Shown: in pieces, positions 1 to 9,053 of the stretch
Layout of the letters: every line of letters begins with the position of its first letter
How positions within the stretch are numbered: the stretch's first letter is position 1
Source of the DNA: Actinomycetota bacterium
GTDB lineage: Bacteria > Actinomycetota > UBA4738 > HRBIN12
Direction: 5' to 3'
NCBI GenBank assembly: GCA_035640355.1
Contig: DASQWI010000008.1
Span: 1-64,000, forward strand
DNA: 64,000 bases
Made by a program: the position numbers and the translations under genes
The notes under the pieces: model-generated
Database searches by the model: none
What the model saw: only the letters and a program-made list of their open reading frames with translations
Told to the model about the DNA's origin: nothing

Positions 1-661
1 CGAGCTGAACGAATTCAGCGTGGCGCTTGCCCGCAGCGAGGAACAGCGAACCGAACCCCGCGACCATCAGGAACCACATCGAGAGCGGCACATCGGTCGC
101 GACGCCGCCGGCCACCGCGCGCAACAGGAACCCTCCCGCGACTCCGGCCAAATCGAGCAACGCGATGTTCCGCAGGACGAACGTGTACGCGAAGAAGAGG
201 CCCACGTATCCGGCGAGGACGCCGACGAGTGCGGCGCCTGCCCCGATGGCGCCGACGGCCATCCCCGCGACAACGAGGAGGGCGCCGACGGCGATGGCGA
301 GCCCACGGGAGATCGCGCCCGCGGCGATCGGCCGAAGTCGTTTCGTCGGATGCTGGAGATCCGACGCGACGTCGACCACGTCGTTCAGGAAGTACACGCC
401 GCTCGCGACGAGACAGAACGCAACGAATGCGGCGACGGCCGCCCGGAGCGGTTCAGGCTCGAGGAGTACGCCACCCGTGGCCGGCGCACCGAACACCAGC
501 ACGTTCTTCGCCCACTGGCGCGGACGTGCCGTCGTGACGACGGCTCTGGCGAGACCGATCTTCCGGGGTACGCCGAGGGGTCGGACCGTCGGCGCCCCGA
601 CGGCGTTCGAATGTTCCTCCATCGGGATGTTCAGGTCGGCTCGCGTGTCCGGCGTATCCAT
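1..661 (-). CDS. ubiA: UbiA-family decaprenyl-phosphate phosphoribosyltransferase (C-terminus outside window)
   Basis: The frame runs off the left edge, leaving about 220 N-terminal residues. Family knowledge: this membrane enzyme transfers 5-phosphoribose from PRPP to polyprenyl phosphate, the first committed step to decaprenyl-phospho-arabinose. Seen: RPRQWAKNVLVF near residue 46, typical of this UbiA subfamily; the first Asp-rich motif NDVVDVASDLQHP from residue 93, followed by KRLRPIA; hydrophobic helices; and AGKRHAE near the truncated end. The ATG at 661 was chosen; a second in-frame ATG lies 13 codons later. It starts 43 bp after the preceding same-strand membrane glycosyltransferase, so co-transcription is likely. 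Whether the product feeds an arabinan or another polyprenyl sugar donor cannot be told here. Confidence 0.88.
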   Translation of the reverse strand, partial: MDTPDTRADLNIPMEEHSNAVGAPTVRPLGVPRKIGLARAVVTTARPRQWAKNVLVFGAPATGGVLLEPEPLRAAVAAFVAFCLVASGVYFLNDVVDVASDLQHPTKRLRPIAAGAISRGLAIAVGALLVVAGMAVGAIGAGAALVGVLAGYVGLFFAYTFVLRNIALLDLAGVAGGFLLRAVAGGVATDVPLSMWFLMVAGFGSLFLAAGKRHAEFVQL

Positions 662-704
662 CGGTGCCGCGAGGATACGGAGCGCCTCGCCCTGCGTACA
701 ACGG

Positions 705-2003
705 TCATATGGCTGTGGTCGCCCGCGAGCGGACGAGGTTCCACACCGCCCGGAGCCGGGGGACCGAGGCGCCGAGCAGGGCGATCATCAGCCCGACGAA
801 GGCCCAGGTCACCACCTCGTCGCCCAGCCTGAGTGGCTCCGACAGGGCTCCAATCCACAGGAGCACCAGCAAGGCCACGATCGAAACGGCGGCCAACCGG
901 CCCCTGGGGGCGCCGCGTTCCTCTGTAGCCCACTCGAAGAGCTGCGGCAGCGTGAGCAGCGTGAAGACGAGTCGGTAGTCGAAGTTGTTTCCGACCGCGA
1001 ACGTTCCCAGGAAGATGAGGGCGCCGACGAAGAACGCCAGTCGGGTCGCGGTGTCCGCCGCCTCGTCCTCGAGCGGCAGCCGCCGACGACCGAGGAACCA
1101 GATCAGTGCTCCGATCGCGAGCGCGGGCCCGATGACCAGCACCTGCTTGGAAACGAGTCCTCCCTCCCATCGATCCGGAACGACGAGGTGGTAGATGGCG
1201 ACGGGGAGGATCCGCGCGCCGAACGCGTAGTGCTGTCCCTGCGGGGCGACCCGAGCGACGGCCTCGATATCGCTCAAGCTGATCAGCGCGTATGCGGCGA
1301 ACACCGCGACGCACACGCTCGCGACGATGGCAGGGACGCGTCGGCGGACGAACAGGTACGCGGGCAGCCCGAAGACCGGATAGATCTTGGCGGTCGCCCC
1401 GATCAGCACGACGATCGGACTAACCGCCTGCGCCCACGGGCGGGCGGTTCGCCAGAGCAGCACTGCCGCGACCATGAGCGTAAACACGACGATGTCGAGG
1501 TTCGCGCGCTCGATCGCGAACATGACGGCCGGCGAGCACACTGCTACGGCCAGCAGCGCGCCGCGCCCCAACGTGATCCTGCCCATCAGCAAGAACACCG
1601 CGACGAAGAACAGCGCGATGAACACGAGGGCCAGGGCGACGGTGTGCGACTGGTTCAGCCCCAAGAACCGCAGGACGAGCCAGACGCGTGGGTAGTTGAG
1701 CGGCCTGCCCCAGGGGTCGCACGGGCTCTCGACGAGGGGGTCGTAGCCGAGGCGGCGGCATTCGAGCGCAGCGGTGAGGTTGCGAGTGTCGAAGAAGAGT
1801 GAGGGACCCGACGGGACTCCGAGCGCCGGCCAGACGTCGACGCCGAACAGCCGCGGGATCGTGACAACGAGGAAGTAGAGCGCCAAGACGCCGGCGACGA
1901 GGATCCGGCCGTCCAGGTCGGGCCTGAACGTGAGGATGCGGTATACCGATCGCTCGATCGCCCCGAGCCACCCGCCCGCGCGCACCTCCTCCCGAACGGT
2001 CAC
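705..2003 (-). CDS. DUF2029/GT87-type polytopic glycosyltransferase
   Basis: A protein of 432 residues with about ten hydrophobic helices. It resembles DUF2029 (GT87) GT-C enzymes, which use polyprenyl-phosphate sugars outside the membrane. Seen: a short cytoplasmic N-terminus, a first helix near residue 30, a loop containing YDPLVESPCDPWGRPLNYP, ERANLDIVVF, and GATAKIYPVFGLP, the KxYP signature usual in this family. The GTG at 2003 was chosen because it makes a 4-bp GTGA overlap with the stop of the gene before it, giving translational coupling. A frame open far upstream is only the shadow of the neighbouring gene. Neighbours (polyprenyl-phosphoribose synthase, a second GT-C protein, a GT4) suggest cell-envelope glycan extension. 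Donor and acceptor are unknown. Confidence 0.8.
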   Translation of the reverse strand: MTVREEVRAGGWLGAIERSVYRILTFRPDLDGRILVAGVLALYFLVVTIPRLFGVDVWPALGVPSGPSLFFDTRNLTAALECRRLGYDPLVESPCDPWGRPLNYPRVWLVLRFLGLNQSHTVALALVFIALFFVAVFLLMGRITLGRGALLAVAVCSPAVMFAIERANLDIVVFTLMVAAVLLWRTARPWAQAVSPIVVLIGATAKIYPVFGLPAYLFVRRRVPAIVASVCVAVFAAYALISLSDIEAVARVAPQGQHYAFGARILPVAIYHLVVPDRWEGGLVSKQVLVIGPALAIGALIWFLGRRRLPLEDEAADTATRLAFFVGALIFLGTFAVGNNFDYRLVFTLLTLPQLFEWATEERGAPRGRLAAVSIVALLVLLWIGALSEPLRLGDEVVTWAFVGLMIALLGASVPRLRAVWNLVRSRATTAI

Positions 2004-3565
2004 GTCGCGGTGTCCGCGTTCGGCTCGTACAGGTGATACCCCTGCATCCTCCCGACGTACGTGTAGGCGCGCGACATCGCGCGTGCGACGTCGATACCGA
2101 AATGCTGCTCCGTCCACCACGATCTCTCGACCGGCTCGAGCGGCTCGACGAGGACGATGAGGTCGAACTCGCGGGCATCGATGCGCTCGACAAGATCTGG
2201 GATCGCATCGGGGTGCTCGTCCGCGAGCCGCGGAAGCATGAACGCGTCGAGCACGACCGGCACCTGTCCCAGTGAGACGGGGACGTATGGGTCGTCGGAG
2301 AGCACGGAGCGGGGAGGTGGCTCGAGGCCCGCGAGCGGCTCGGGGTCGAACGACACCTGCCCTTGGAGCGTCGTTTCGACGTCCGGGCCGAACGTCACGG
2401 CGAGGCCGCTCAGCGTGACCCAGAGCAGAACGAGGACGATGACGGTCTGGAGGATGCGCGCGGTCCCTGCCTCGATCGCGGCGTGCTCGTCCCACAGGCG
2501 TCCGACGAACTCACCGATCACGATGGCGATCAACACGACGATGTCGATCAGCTGGTTGAAGCCCGTCCCCACGTCGGTGAGCACGACCAGGACAACGCCC
2601 AGGGCACAGAGCAGGCTGACCAGCCAGATCGAGGCGGCTCGGAATCTCATGGACGTCCACGCTGCGAGGCCGACGAGTGGGATCACCGCCCACGCCGTCG
2701 TCATCTGGTCGACCATGAGATGGACGAACCGGTAGGGGGTCAACAGGATCGAGCGAAGTCCGGTGACGCCGGAGGTCGAAAGACCGAAGACGTTCTCCAG
2801 GATGCGTCCGTCGGTGATCACGGTGAACAGCGCGAGGAGCGCTCCGGCCGTGGCGACGAATGCCACGGCGAACATAGGGGTCCGCTTGCGGTCGCGGGCG
2901 AAGAGCCAGATGACGATCGCGACCGGCGCCCACACGGCGCTGAGCTTCGACATGAACGCGACACCGGCGAGAGCGCCCGCGGCGATCGTCGGACCTCGTC
3001 GAGCGGTGTCTGCGACGATCCCCACGGCGATCACCTGAAGCAGGAGCGGAAGCACGTCGGCGCGAGCGTTCATCGAGCCGGACAATCCGGTAGCAGTGGT
3101 CAGCACCAGCGCCGGCAGGGCGACGGCGAGCGCGAACGGGCACCGCAGACGCCGCAGCAGAACGAACATCGTCGCGACGAGCGCCGCCGTGAACGCGTAG
3201 CTGACGAGCTTGCCCGAGACGACATAGTCATCGGTGAGCCGAGCGACCAGACCGTGCACGACGATGGGGATGGGCATGAACCTCGTTCCGCCGTACAGGC
3301 GGCCGTCGTACAGCTCTGGATAGAGCGTCCCGTCGTTGAAGCGCTGAGCGAGCGCGATGCGGGCGCCCGACACGTGGTCGAGCTGATATCGGTCGTCGAC
3401 GTGCATCACCGACAGGAAGAGCCAGGCGAGGAAGACGAGGCCCGCACTGGCGATCAGCGACCACGAGAGCCACCGTGGCGTCCATCGATCGCTCGACGCC
3501 GTCTCGCTTTGAGGCTCTCGGAGGCGCTCCGCACCGGTGGGCTCGTCCAGCGCCGGCCGACTCAC
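2000..3565 (-). CDS. GT39/ArnT-like polytopic glycosyltransferase
   Basis: A protein of 521 residues with about ten to twelve membrane segments and a soluble C-terminal part of roughly 110 residues. The first large loop after helix 1 holds an acidic motif (HVDDRYQLDH, near residue 55), the position of the catalytic Asp in GT-C protein mannosyltransferase/ArnT-like enzymes. Such enzymes transfer a sugar from a polyprenyl-phosphate donor on the outer face of the membrane. Start GTG overlaps the previous stop by 4 bp, and its own stop overlaps the next start by 4 bp. It is the middle gene of the leftward operon. I do not recognise a named orthologue; function beyond GT-C is inference. Confidence 0.72.
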   Translation of the reverse strand: MSRPALDEPTGAERLREPQSETASSDRWTPRWLSWSLIASAGLVFLAWLFLSVMHVDDRYQLDHVSGARIALAQRFNDGTLYPELYDGRLYGGTRFMPIPIVVHGLVARLTDDYVVSGKLVSYAFTAALVATMFVLLRRLRCPFALAVALPALVLTTATGLSGSMNARADVLPLLLQVIAVGIVADTARRGPTIAAGALAGVAFMSKLSAVWAPVAIVIWLFARDRKRTPMFAVAFVATAGALLALFTVITDGRILENVFGLSTSGVTGLRSILLTPYRFVHLMVDQMTTAWAVIPLVGLAAWTSMRFRAASIWLVSLLCALGVVLVVLTDVGTGFNQLIDIVVLIAIVIGEFVGRLWDEHAAIEAGTARILQTVIVLVLLWVTLSGLAVTFGPDVETTLQGQVSFDPEPLAGLEPPPRSVLSDDPYVPVSLGQVPVVLDAFMLPRLADEHPDAIPDLVERIDAREFDLIVLVEPLEPVERSWWTEQHFGIDVARAMSRAYTYVGRMQGYHLYEPNADTAT

Positions 3566-4683
3566 GGACTCACTCGCTCACGCGATCCACGAGCTCGCTC
3601 GTAGGCGGCCTCGTATCGCTCGGCCACCGGATCCCAGTCGTATCGCTTCGATAGCTGAAGCGCCGCTCGGCCACGCTCCGAGAGCTCTTCCCTGTGGATG
3701 CCGCGAAGAACGCGTCCGACATCGCCCTCGTTCACGACCCAGCCGGCGCCGGCGTCGGCGACGCCGACCGTTCGCTCGACGGCCGAGCTGACCACGGCGG
3801 GGCGCGCGAGCGCGAGCGCCTCGAGGAGGACCATCGGCATGCCCTCCCATCGGGACGTCAAAGCAAACACATCAGCTCCGTAGACGGTCTGCTGAAGGTG
3901 GCGGCCATGGCGTTCCCCGACGAAGTGCACGCGGTCGCCGAGGTTCAGCTCGGCAACGATCCGCTCCAGGAGTTCGACGTCGCGAAACGGCGGACCGACC
4001 AGTGCAAGGTGCCAATCCGGGGCATCGGCGATCCCTCGGACGAGCACGTCGAGTCCCTTTCGATGGACGTCGAGGCGACCGACGAACACGGCGAGAGGCG
4101 CATCGCCCGGCAGGGCGAGCTCTCGGCGGAACGCATCGGCGTCGAGGTCGTCCGGAGACGGCTCGACCCCGTTCGGGATCACTTCCGCCGGCGCGGTCGC
4201 GCCGAATCGGCGGAGGTCGTAGAGCTCCGCATCGGTGAGTGCGACGAGCAGTGCGGCCCGCTCGAGCATCCGCCGTTCAAATACCGTGCGGTAGGCAAGC
4301 TTGGCCCAACGGCTCCGCCGGAGGGAAACCGGGTCGTAACCACTGTGCGGAGTGAACGCGTACGGGCGCCGGAGAGAGCGCGCGATTGCCGTGTTCGACG
4401 GATTGAACGCACCGTGGAGGTGTATGACGTCGACCGCTCGTATCTCGGCGAGCGCTCCCGCTGCTCGACCCGGGATCCACGATCCCGGTAGAGGTACCTC
4501 GACCACGCCGCCCGTCTCCAACACACGACGCTGCACCGCGTAGCGGTCTGAGGGCCAATCGGACCACCGCCAGACCTCGACCTCGTGGCCCCGTCGCGCC
4601 AATGCGGCGGACAGGTGAACGATGACCGTCAGGACGCCGGACCAGGGCTGCTCGCCCCGCGGCGCAACCTGGGCGATGCGCAC
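3562..4683 (-). CDS. GT4-family (GT-B fold) glycosyltransferase
   Basis: A cytoplasmic enzyme of 373 residues. The N-terminal half has IAQVAPRGEQPWSGV and LAALARRGHEVEV, the usual acceptor-domain start. The C-terminal half has EVIPNGVE, VFVGRLDVHRKGLDVLV and LTSRWEGMPMVLLEALALARPAVVSS, the nucleotide-sugar-binding EGxxxxxxE region of GT4. The GTG at 4683 (VRIAQVAP) was chosen because it begins exactly at the first beta strand; the frame stays open upstream only as Arg/Pro-rich non-coding sequence across the divergent neighbour. First gene of the leftward operon, followed by two GT-C proteins and ubiA through 4-bp overlaps. Sugar specificity cannot be read from the sequence. Confidence 0.88.
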   Translation of the reverse strand: MRIAQVAPRGEQPWSGVLTVIVHLSAALARRGHEVEVWRWSDWPSDRYAVQRRVLETGGVVEVPLPGSWIPGRAAGALAEIRAVDVIHLHGAFNPSNTAIARSLRRPYAFTPHSGYDPVSLRRSRWAKLAYRTVFERRMLERAALLVALTDAELYDLRRFGATAPAEVIPNGVEPSPDDLDADAFRRELALPGDAPLAVFVGRLDVHRKGLDVLVRGIADAPDWHLALVGPPFRDVELLERIVAELNLGDRVHFVGERHGRHLQQTVYGADVFALTSRWEGMPMVLLEALALARPAVVSSAVERTVGVADAGAGWVVNEGDVGRVLRGIHREELSERGRAALQLSKRYDWDPVAERYEAAYERARGSRERVSP

Positions 4684-4739
4684 GCCGATACGGTAACCGC
4701 TGTCGAGGTGCGCTATCGGCGCGTGGAGGGCCGCGAGGC
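4684..4739. promoter_or_regulatory. Divergent intergenic region
   Basis: Only 56 bp separate the start of the leftward GT4 operon from the start of the rightward GT2-methyltransferase operon. At least one promoter must lie here or in the adjoining coding ends. I see no convincing -35/-10 pair. The purine-rich stretch GGAGGG at about 4725 can serve as ribosome binding site for the rightward gene. Confidence 0.4.
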
Positions 4740-6227
4740 ATGAAGCGTCTACAGGTGGCAACCGTCGTGTTGCCGGCATACGGCGTTCACGAGGCGATCG
4801 GGGCTGTCGTCCGCGATCTCGCCGTAGCGGCGTATGCCCTGCGCACGCGAGAGATCGACCTCGAGGTTCTGCTCGTCGACGGGGGCTGGCATGGCGAGGC
4901 CGCCAAGCAGGTGGCGAGCGAGCTCGGCTTGCCGTTGACGGTCGTCGACGGGCCGGCATCCGGATCCGGCGAGGCGTATCTCGAGGGCTTCCGGCGCGTC
5001 GTCGAAGCGGGAACGGCCGATCTCGTCGTGACGCTCGATGCGAACGGACGCCACGATCCGACCGAGATCCCCAATCTCATCGATCACCTGATCGACCGTG
5101 ACTGCCACGTCGTCATCGGCTCGCGGTGGACGCACGGGAGCGGCACGCCCGGCCTCAGCCCATCACGGTGGCTCCTGGGGAGGCTGGCGAACCTCGCGTT
5201 CCGGTGGGTGACGGCGAGCCCCCGGATCGGTGATGCGACGACGAGCTTCCGCGTCGCGCGGGTCGAGCTCCTTCGCGAATTCGACCTCGCGACGACGCCG
5301 GTCGACCCGTACAGCGTGCACACTGCCTTCGTCGCGAAGGCGATCGCTCGCGGCTACCGTGTCGAAGAGGCTCCGATCATCTACCGCTCCCCGGTGGCCG
5401 GCGGCGGTGGGCTGTCGGTCGGTGACATCGGCGAGTTCGGCGCACACCTCGTCGCGCTGCGCCGAGAGATGCAAGGCATCCGGGAGCGGCGTCTGTCGCC
5501 CGCCGGACGAGCGTTCGCCGTCGACCACTTCGGAGCCGACGACGACATCGAGTGCCTCGCGGCAAGCAGGTATTTCTTCGACTGGGTCCTCGAATCATTC
5601 GAGCGGTACCTGCACGGGCGCGTTCTCGAGGTGGGGGCGGGAACCGGGACGATCACCCGCAAGCTGGTCGAGCGCTTCCCGGACGTGTCGGTCGTCGCGC
5701 TGGAACCGGCGCGCAACATGTTCGCCGGCCTCGAGGCGTACGCCGCGCACACCGACCGCGTGGTCGCGAGGCGGGAGACCCTCGCCGACTACCCTCGTTC
5801 CGACGACGCGTTCGACGCCGTGCTCTACGTGAACGTCCTGGAGCACATCGCCGATGACGAGCGCGAGATTCGGTTGGCGGCCGAGGCGTTGCGTCCCGGC
5901 GGCGCGCTTCTCGTTTTCGGGCCTGCCCTCGAGGCCCTCTACGGCGACCTCGACCACAAGGCCGGTCACTATCGTCGGTACACTCGGCGTCGCCTTCGGC
6001 AGATCGTCGAAGCGGCGGGTCTGCGCGTCACACTCCTGCGGTACTTCGACGTGCTCGGCGTGATGCCGTATCTGATCGTTTACCGGTGGCTCCACCATTC
6101 GACGATCTCGAGCTCGACGATCTGGGGGTACGACCGGGTGATCGTGCCTCTCAGCCGAGTACTCCAGCGTATCTTGGGTGATCCACCGGTCGGGAAGAAC
6201 GTCATCCTCGTCGCGCACAAGCCATGA
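4740..6227 (+). CDS. Fusion of GT2 glycosyltransferase (DPM1-like) and class I SAM methyltransferase
   Basis: A two-domain protein of 495 residues. Residues 5-245 look like a dolichol-phosphate-mannose-synthase-type GT2 domain, with IGSRWTHGSG, DATTSFRVAR and VDPYSVHTAFVAKAIARGYRVEEAPIIYR in the expected order. Residues 255-495 are a SAM methyltransferase with glycine loop EVGAGTG at 297-303, a DAVLYVNVLEHI post-motif and GHYRRYTRRRLRQ. The metal-binding DxD is altered to Asp-Ala-Asn (100-102), and the usual VDDGSxDGT motif reads VDGGWHGEA (46-54). The GT2 half may therefore bind nucleotide sugar differently or be inactive. ATG at 4740 is preceded by a purine-rich site. It heads a chain of coupled genes, overlapping the next by 4 bp. 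Substrates unknown. Confidence 0.85.
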   Translation: MKRLQVATVVLPAYGVHEAIGAVVRDLAVAAYALRTREIDLEVLLVDGGWHGEAAKQVASELGLPLTVVDGPASGSGEAYLEGFRRVVEAGTADLVVTLDANGRHDPTEIPNLIDHLIDRDCHVVIGSRWTHGSGTPGLSPSRWLLGRLANLAFRWVTASPRIGDATTSFRVARVELLREFDLATTPVDPYSVHTAFVAKAIARGYRVEEAPIIYRSPVAGGGGLSVGDIGEFGAHLVALRREMQGIRERRLSPAGRAFAVDHFGADDDIECLAASRYFFDWVLESFERYLHGRVLEVGAGTGTITRKLVERFPDVSVVALEPARNMFAGLEAYAAHTDRVVARRETLADYPRSDDAFDAVLYVNVLEHIADDEREIRLAAEALRPGGALLVFGPALEALYGDLDHKAGHYRRYTRRRLRQIVEAAGLRVTLLRYFDVLGVMPYLIVYRWLHHSTISSSTIWGYDRVIVPLSRVLQRILGDPPVGKNVILVAHKP

Positions 6228-7183
6228 CCGACGTCTCGGTGGTCATCCCGACTCGCGACCGCCGCGATCTCTTGCGTCTCGCGGTTGTCAGCGTGCTCAG
6301 CCAGCAAGACGTCGATATCGAGATCATCGTGGTGGACGACGCATCCACGGACGATGTCGCGGGCATGGTGTCTTCGCTCGCCGACCGCCGCGTGAGGGTC
6401 GTTCGGCAAACGCCATCTGGTGGCGTGAGCGCGGCACGGAATCGTGGGATCGCAGAGGCGAGAGGCGAGTGGGTTGCGTTCCTCGATGATGACGACCTGT
6501 GGGCGCCGCAGAAGCTTGCGTTCCAGCTCGAGGCTGCGACGAGATCGAGCCGAACGTGGGTGTACACGGGAGACGTGAACGTCGATGGCGACTTGCGCGT
6601 TCTCACCGCCTCCGCCCCTCCTACGCCGGAGCAGGTCATGGAGCGACTGCCCCGATACAACCCTGTGCCCAGCGGGGCCTCGAATGTTCTCGTTCGCGCC
6701 GATGCATTGGCCGAGGCGGGCCAGTTCGACCCCGGACTCCACCGGACCGAGGACTGGGACATGTGGATCAGGGTGGCGCGAACGGGGCCACCGGCGTTCG
6801 TCCCTCGGCCATTGGTCGCCTACCGGTTCCATACCGCTAACGTCGCGGCGGAGACGACGGCGATCATCGAGGAGGCCGACCGCCTCGCCGCGCGGCACGG
6901 CATCCCCGTCGATCGCGCCGCGATGCGGCGCCGAGCGGCCTGGATCTCCCTCCGCGCCAACGACCGCCACAGGGCGATCCGTCACTACGCACGGGCGGTT
7001 GCGATGGGAGATGTCCGGTCGGCGGCAAGAGCCGCGGTGGCGCTGGTGCATCCGGCAGTCGGCTCGAATCGCCTGTTCGCACTGTTACCGCAGTCGCCGG
7101 CGGATGACGAGCGGCGTCGCGAGGCGCAGGAATGGCTCGACGATCTGTCGCGCCTCGAGGCCGCAACGCCGTCGTCTCCGTGA
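6224..7183 (+). CDS. GT2 glycosyltransferase (paralogue family A)
   Basis: A protein of 319 residues with a GT-A fold. Seen: VSVVIPTRDR (4-13), VVDDASTDD near 37, GVSAARNRGIAEARGEWVAFLDDDDLW with the metal-binding acidic run at 88-91, and a later TEDWDMWIR acidic motif typical of the catalytic base region. The last 100 residues are an alpha-helical tail ending in AQEWLDDL. This tail recurs in three other GT2 proteins of the window (starts 8109, 12390 minus, 13413). ATGA overlap with the preceding fusion gene and GTGA overlap with the deacetylase downstream. Cytoplasmic; likely adds one sugar of the repeat unit, donor unknown. Confidence 0.9.
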   Translation: MTDVSVVIPTRDRRDLLRLAVVSVLSQQDVDIEIIVVDDASTDDVAGMVSSLADRRVRVVRQTPSGGVSAARNRGIAEARGEWVAFLDDDDLWAPQKLAFQLEAATRSSRTWVYTGDVNVDGDLRVLTASAPPTPEQVMERLPRYNPVPSGASNVLVRADALAEAGQFDPGLHRTEDWDMWIRVARTGPPAFVPRPLVAYRFHTANVAAETTAIIEEADRLAARHGIPVDRAAMRRRAAWISLRANDRHRAIRHYARAVAMGDVRSAARAAVALVHPAVGSNRLFALLPQSPADDERRREAQEWLDDLSRLEAATPSSP

Positions 7184-8112
7184 TCGGCACGCGTGGAGGC
7201 GCCGCCGTCAAGCGCCTGGTTCGAACGTTCCTTCGCGCCAGACCGATCGGCGACGCAGTTCGCGCCATTGCTGCGCTCGAAGGCCGGAGCCTGGTACTCG
7301 TGTACCACCGGGTGACGGCGGCGGAGCCGCCTGAGCACGAGGTCGTGCCCAGCGTTCCCCCAATGCTGTTCCGACGCCAGCTGGAAGCACTTGCCGACGT
7401 CGGCAACATCGTTCCCCTCGATGAGATCGTCCGTGATCTGGATCGCCACTCGAAACCGAGGTTCGCGATCACGCTCGACGACGACTTTGCGACGCACTTC
7501 GAGGACGCTTTGCCCGCGCTCATCGAACTTGGGGCGCCCGCGACGTTCTTCCTGTCGGGTCGTTCGCTCCATGGACTCGGCCCGTACTGGTTCGAACAAC
7601 TGGAGCGGCTGGTGGCCAAACGAGGCATCGGAACGGTCGCTCGTCTCGTCGGCGTGGCGACAGATCGCATCGACGACGTGATCCGCGCGTGTGAGATCGA
7701 CCCTGCGTTGCAGGAGCGCCTCGAGGCGGAGGCGCCGAACGCGCCACGGCATCTCGGCAGCCAGGAGATCCTGCGGCTGTCACGCGCCGGTATGGCGATC
7801 GGTTTCCATACGCTCAGCCACAAGGTGCTCGTAGGGCTCGATGACGAAGAGGTCGCGGCGGCGCTGAGGGCGGGACGGAAGGAGATCGAGGGCGTGATCG
7901 GCCGCCCGCTTGTGCACTTCGCCTATCCGCACGGCAAGGCCGACCGTAGGACCGCGAACAGTGCGAGGGAAGCCGGATACGAGGCGGCCTGGACAGGGCG
8001 CCCGCACGCGATACGTCGTGGCGACGATCGGTACCTGCTCGGTCGATGGGAACCCGGCGAGCTCGACGTCGACGATTTCCTCGTCGGCACGGCGATCAGG
8101 TTGAGCCGGTGA
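7180..8112 (+). CDS. Polysaccharide deacetylase (NodB/CE4-like)
   Basis: A protein of 310 residues in the NodB-homology superfamily. It would remove N- or O-acetyl groups from a sugar, using a divalent metal. Seen in order: VLVYHRV near 40, TLDDDF (99-103) as the aspartate motif (usually TFDDG), TFFLSG near 122, the metal-binding pair His210/His214 in HTLSH, and FAYPHG (247-252). No signal peptide or membrane segment is evident. It may therefore act on a lipid-linked precursor or nucleotide sugar in the cytoplasm, which is inference. The GTG at 7180 was chosen for its 4-bp overlap with the preceding GT2 gene; the 16 codons before it belong to that gene's shadow. Confidence 0.87.
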   Translation: MIGTRGGAAVKRLVRTFLRARPIGDAVRAIAALEGRSLVLVYHRVTAAEPPEHEVVPSVPPMLFRRQLEALADVGNIVPLDEIVRDLDRHSKPRFAITLDDDFATHFEDALPALIELGAPATFFLSGRSLHGLGPYWFEQLERLVAKRGIGTVARLVGVATDRIDDVIRACEIDPALQERLEAEAPNAPRHLGSQEILRLSRAGMAIGFHTLSHKVLVGLDDEEVAAALRAGRKEIEGVIGRPLVHFAYPHGKADRRTANSAREAGYEAAWTGRPHAIRRGDDRYLLGRWEPGELDVDDFLVGTAIRLSR

Positions 8113-9053
8113 GCGATCCGGACGTGAGCGTGGTACTGCCGACTCGTGACCGGTATCGCTTCCTGAACCGCGCGGTCACCAGCGCTCTCGCGCAGACGGG
8201 CGTCCAACTCGAAGTGCTCGTCGTCGACGACGCGTCAACGGACGCGACGAACGAGATGATGTCGCAGCTCGCCGACCCGCGAGTGCGTTACGTGAGGAAG
8301 ACCGTATCGGAGGGCGTCAGCGCGGCTCGCAACACCGGGATCTCCGAAGCGAAGGGCCGATGGATCGCGTTCCTCGACGATGACGACGTCTGGTCGCCTG
8401 ACAAGTTGGCTCGACAGGTCAGCGTGATGGACGCCAACGGCACGGCGTGGTCGTTTGGGGGTGACGTGGCGGTCGATAGCGAGCTGAACATCCTCGGGGG
8501 TGGGCCGCCCCCGTCGTCCGATGAGGTGGTTCGCCTCGTGGAGCGACACAACTCGGTGCCGGCCGGGGCGTCGAACGTCGTCGTCTCCGCCGAGGCCCTG
8601 GCCGCTGCGGGTCCGTTCGATATCGGGCTGACCAACAGCGAGGACTGGGACATGTGGATCCGGCTGGCCCGCGCCGGACCTCCCGACTCGGTGAGTCGTC
8701 CGCTCGTGGCGATCACGTATCACGACGGCAACGCCTCTCGAAACATGGATTCGATGCTGCGGCAGCTCGACCTTGTGGCCAAGCGCTACGGGATCCGGAT
8801 CGATCGAGCGCGACACCTCCGATGGGCCGCTTGGCACGCGCTCCTGGAAGGGCGCCGAGCCGACGCCGCGCGGTACTACGCTCGCGCCGCTGCCGCCGGC
8901 GACATCGCTTCGCTGGGACGGATCGCCGTTGCAATCGTCGACCCCGGTTTCGCGACCCGGCGAAAGCAGCGAGGGAGCGCCGGCCACGACAGCTGGATCG
9001 CGCAGGCGCGAGAGTGGCTGGAGCCGCTCAAGGACGCCGTGAGGACATCGTGA
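8109..9053 (+). CDS. GT2 glycosyltransferase (paralogue family A)
   Basis: A protein of 314 residues, closely similar in layout to the GT2 gene at 6224: VSVVLPTRDR, VVDDASTDA, GVSAARNTGISEAKGRWIAFLDDDDVW, NSVPAGASNVVV, NSEDWDMWIRL, and the same helical tail ending in AREWLEPL. The GTG at 8109 overlaps the deacetylase stop by 4 bp. The position beside its paralogue, with the deacetylase between them, points to duplication within the operon followed by divergence, probably giving a different linkage or sugar in the same repeat unit. Specificity is not deducible. Confidence 0.9.
   Translation: MSDPDVSVVLPTRDRYRFLNRAVTSALAQTGVQLEVLVVDDASTDATNEMMSQLADPRVRYVRKTVSEGVSAARNTGISEAKGRWIAFLDDDDVWSPDKLARQVSVMDANGTAWSFGGDVAVDSELNILGGGPPPSSDEVVRLVERHNSVPAGASNVVVSAEALAAAGPFDIGLTNSEDWDMWIRLARAGPPDSVSRPLVAITYHDGNASRNMDSMLRQLDLVAKRYGIRIDRARHLRWAAWHALLEGRRADAARYYARAAAAGDIASLGRIAVAIVDPGFATRRKQRGSAGHDSWIAQAREWLEPLKDAVRTS

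Noticed and set aside
27-1802. Long open frames on the strand opposite to genes, for example plus-strand frames over the leftward GT-C genes
   Set aside because: They are rich in Arg, Pro, Ala and Gly, show no family motifs, and arise from the G/C-rich third positions of the real genes.
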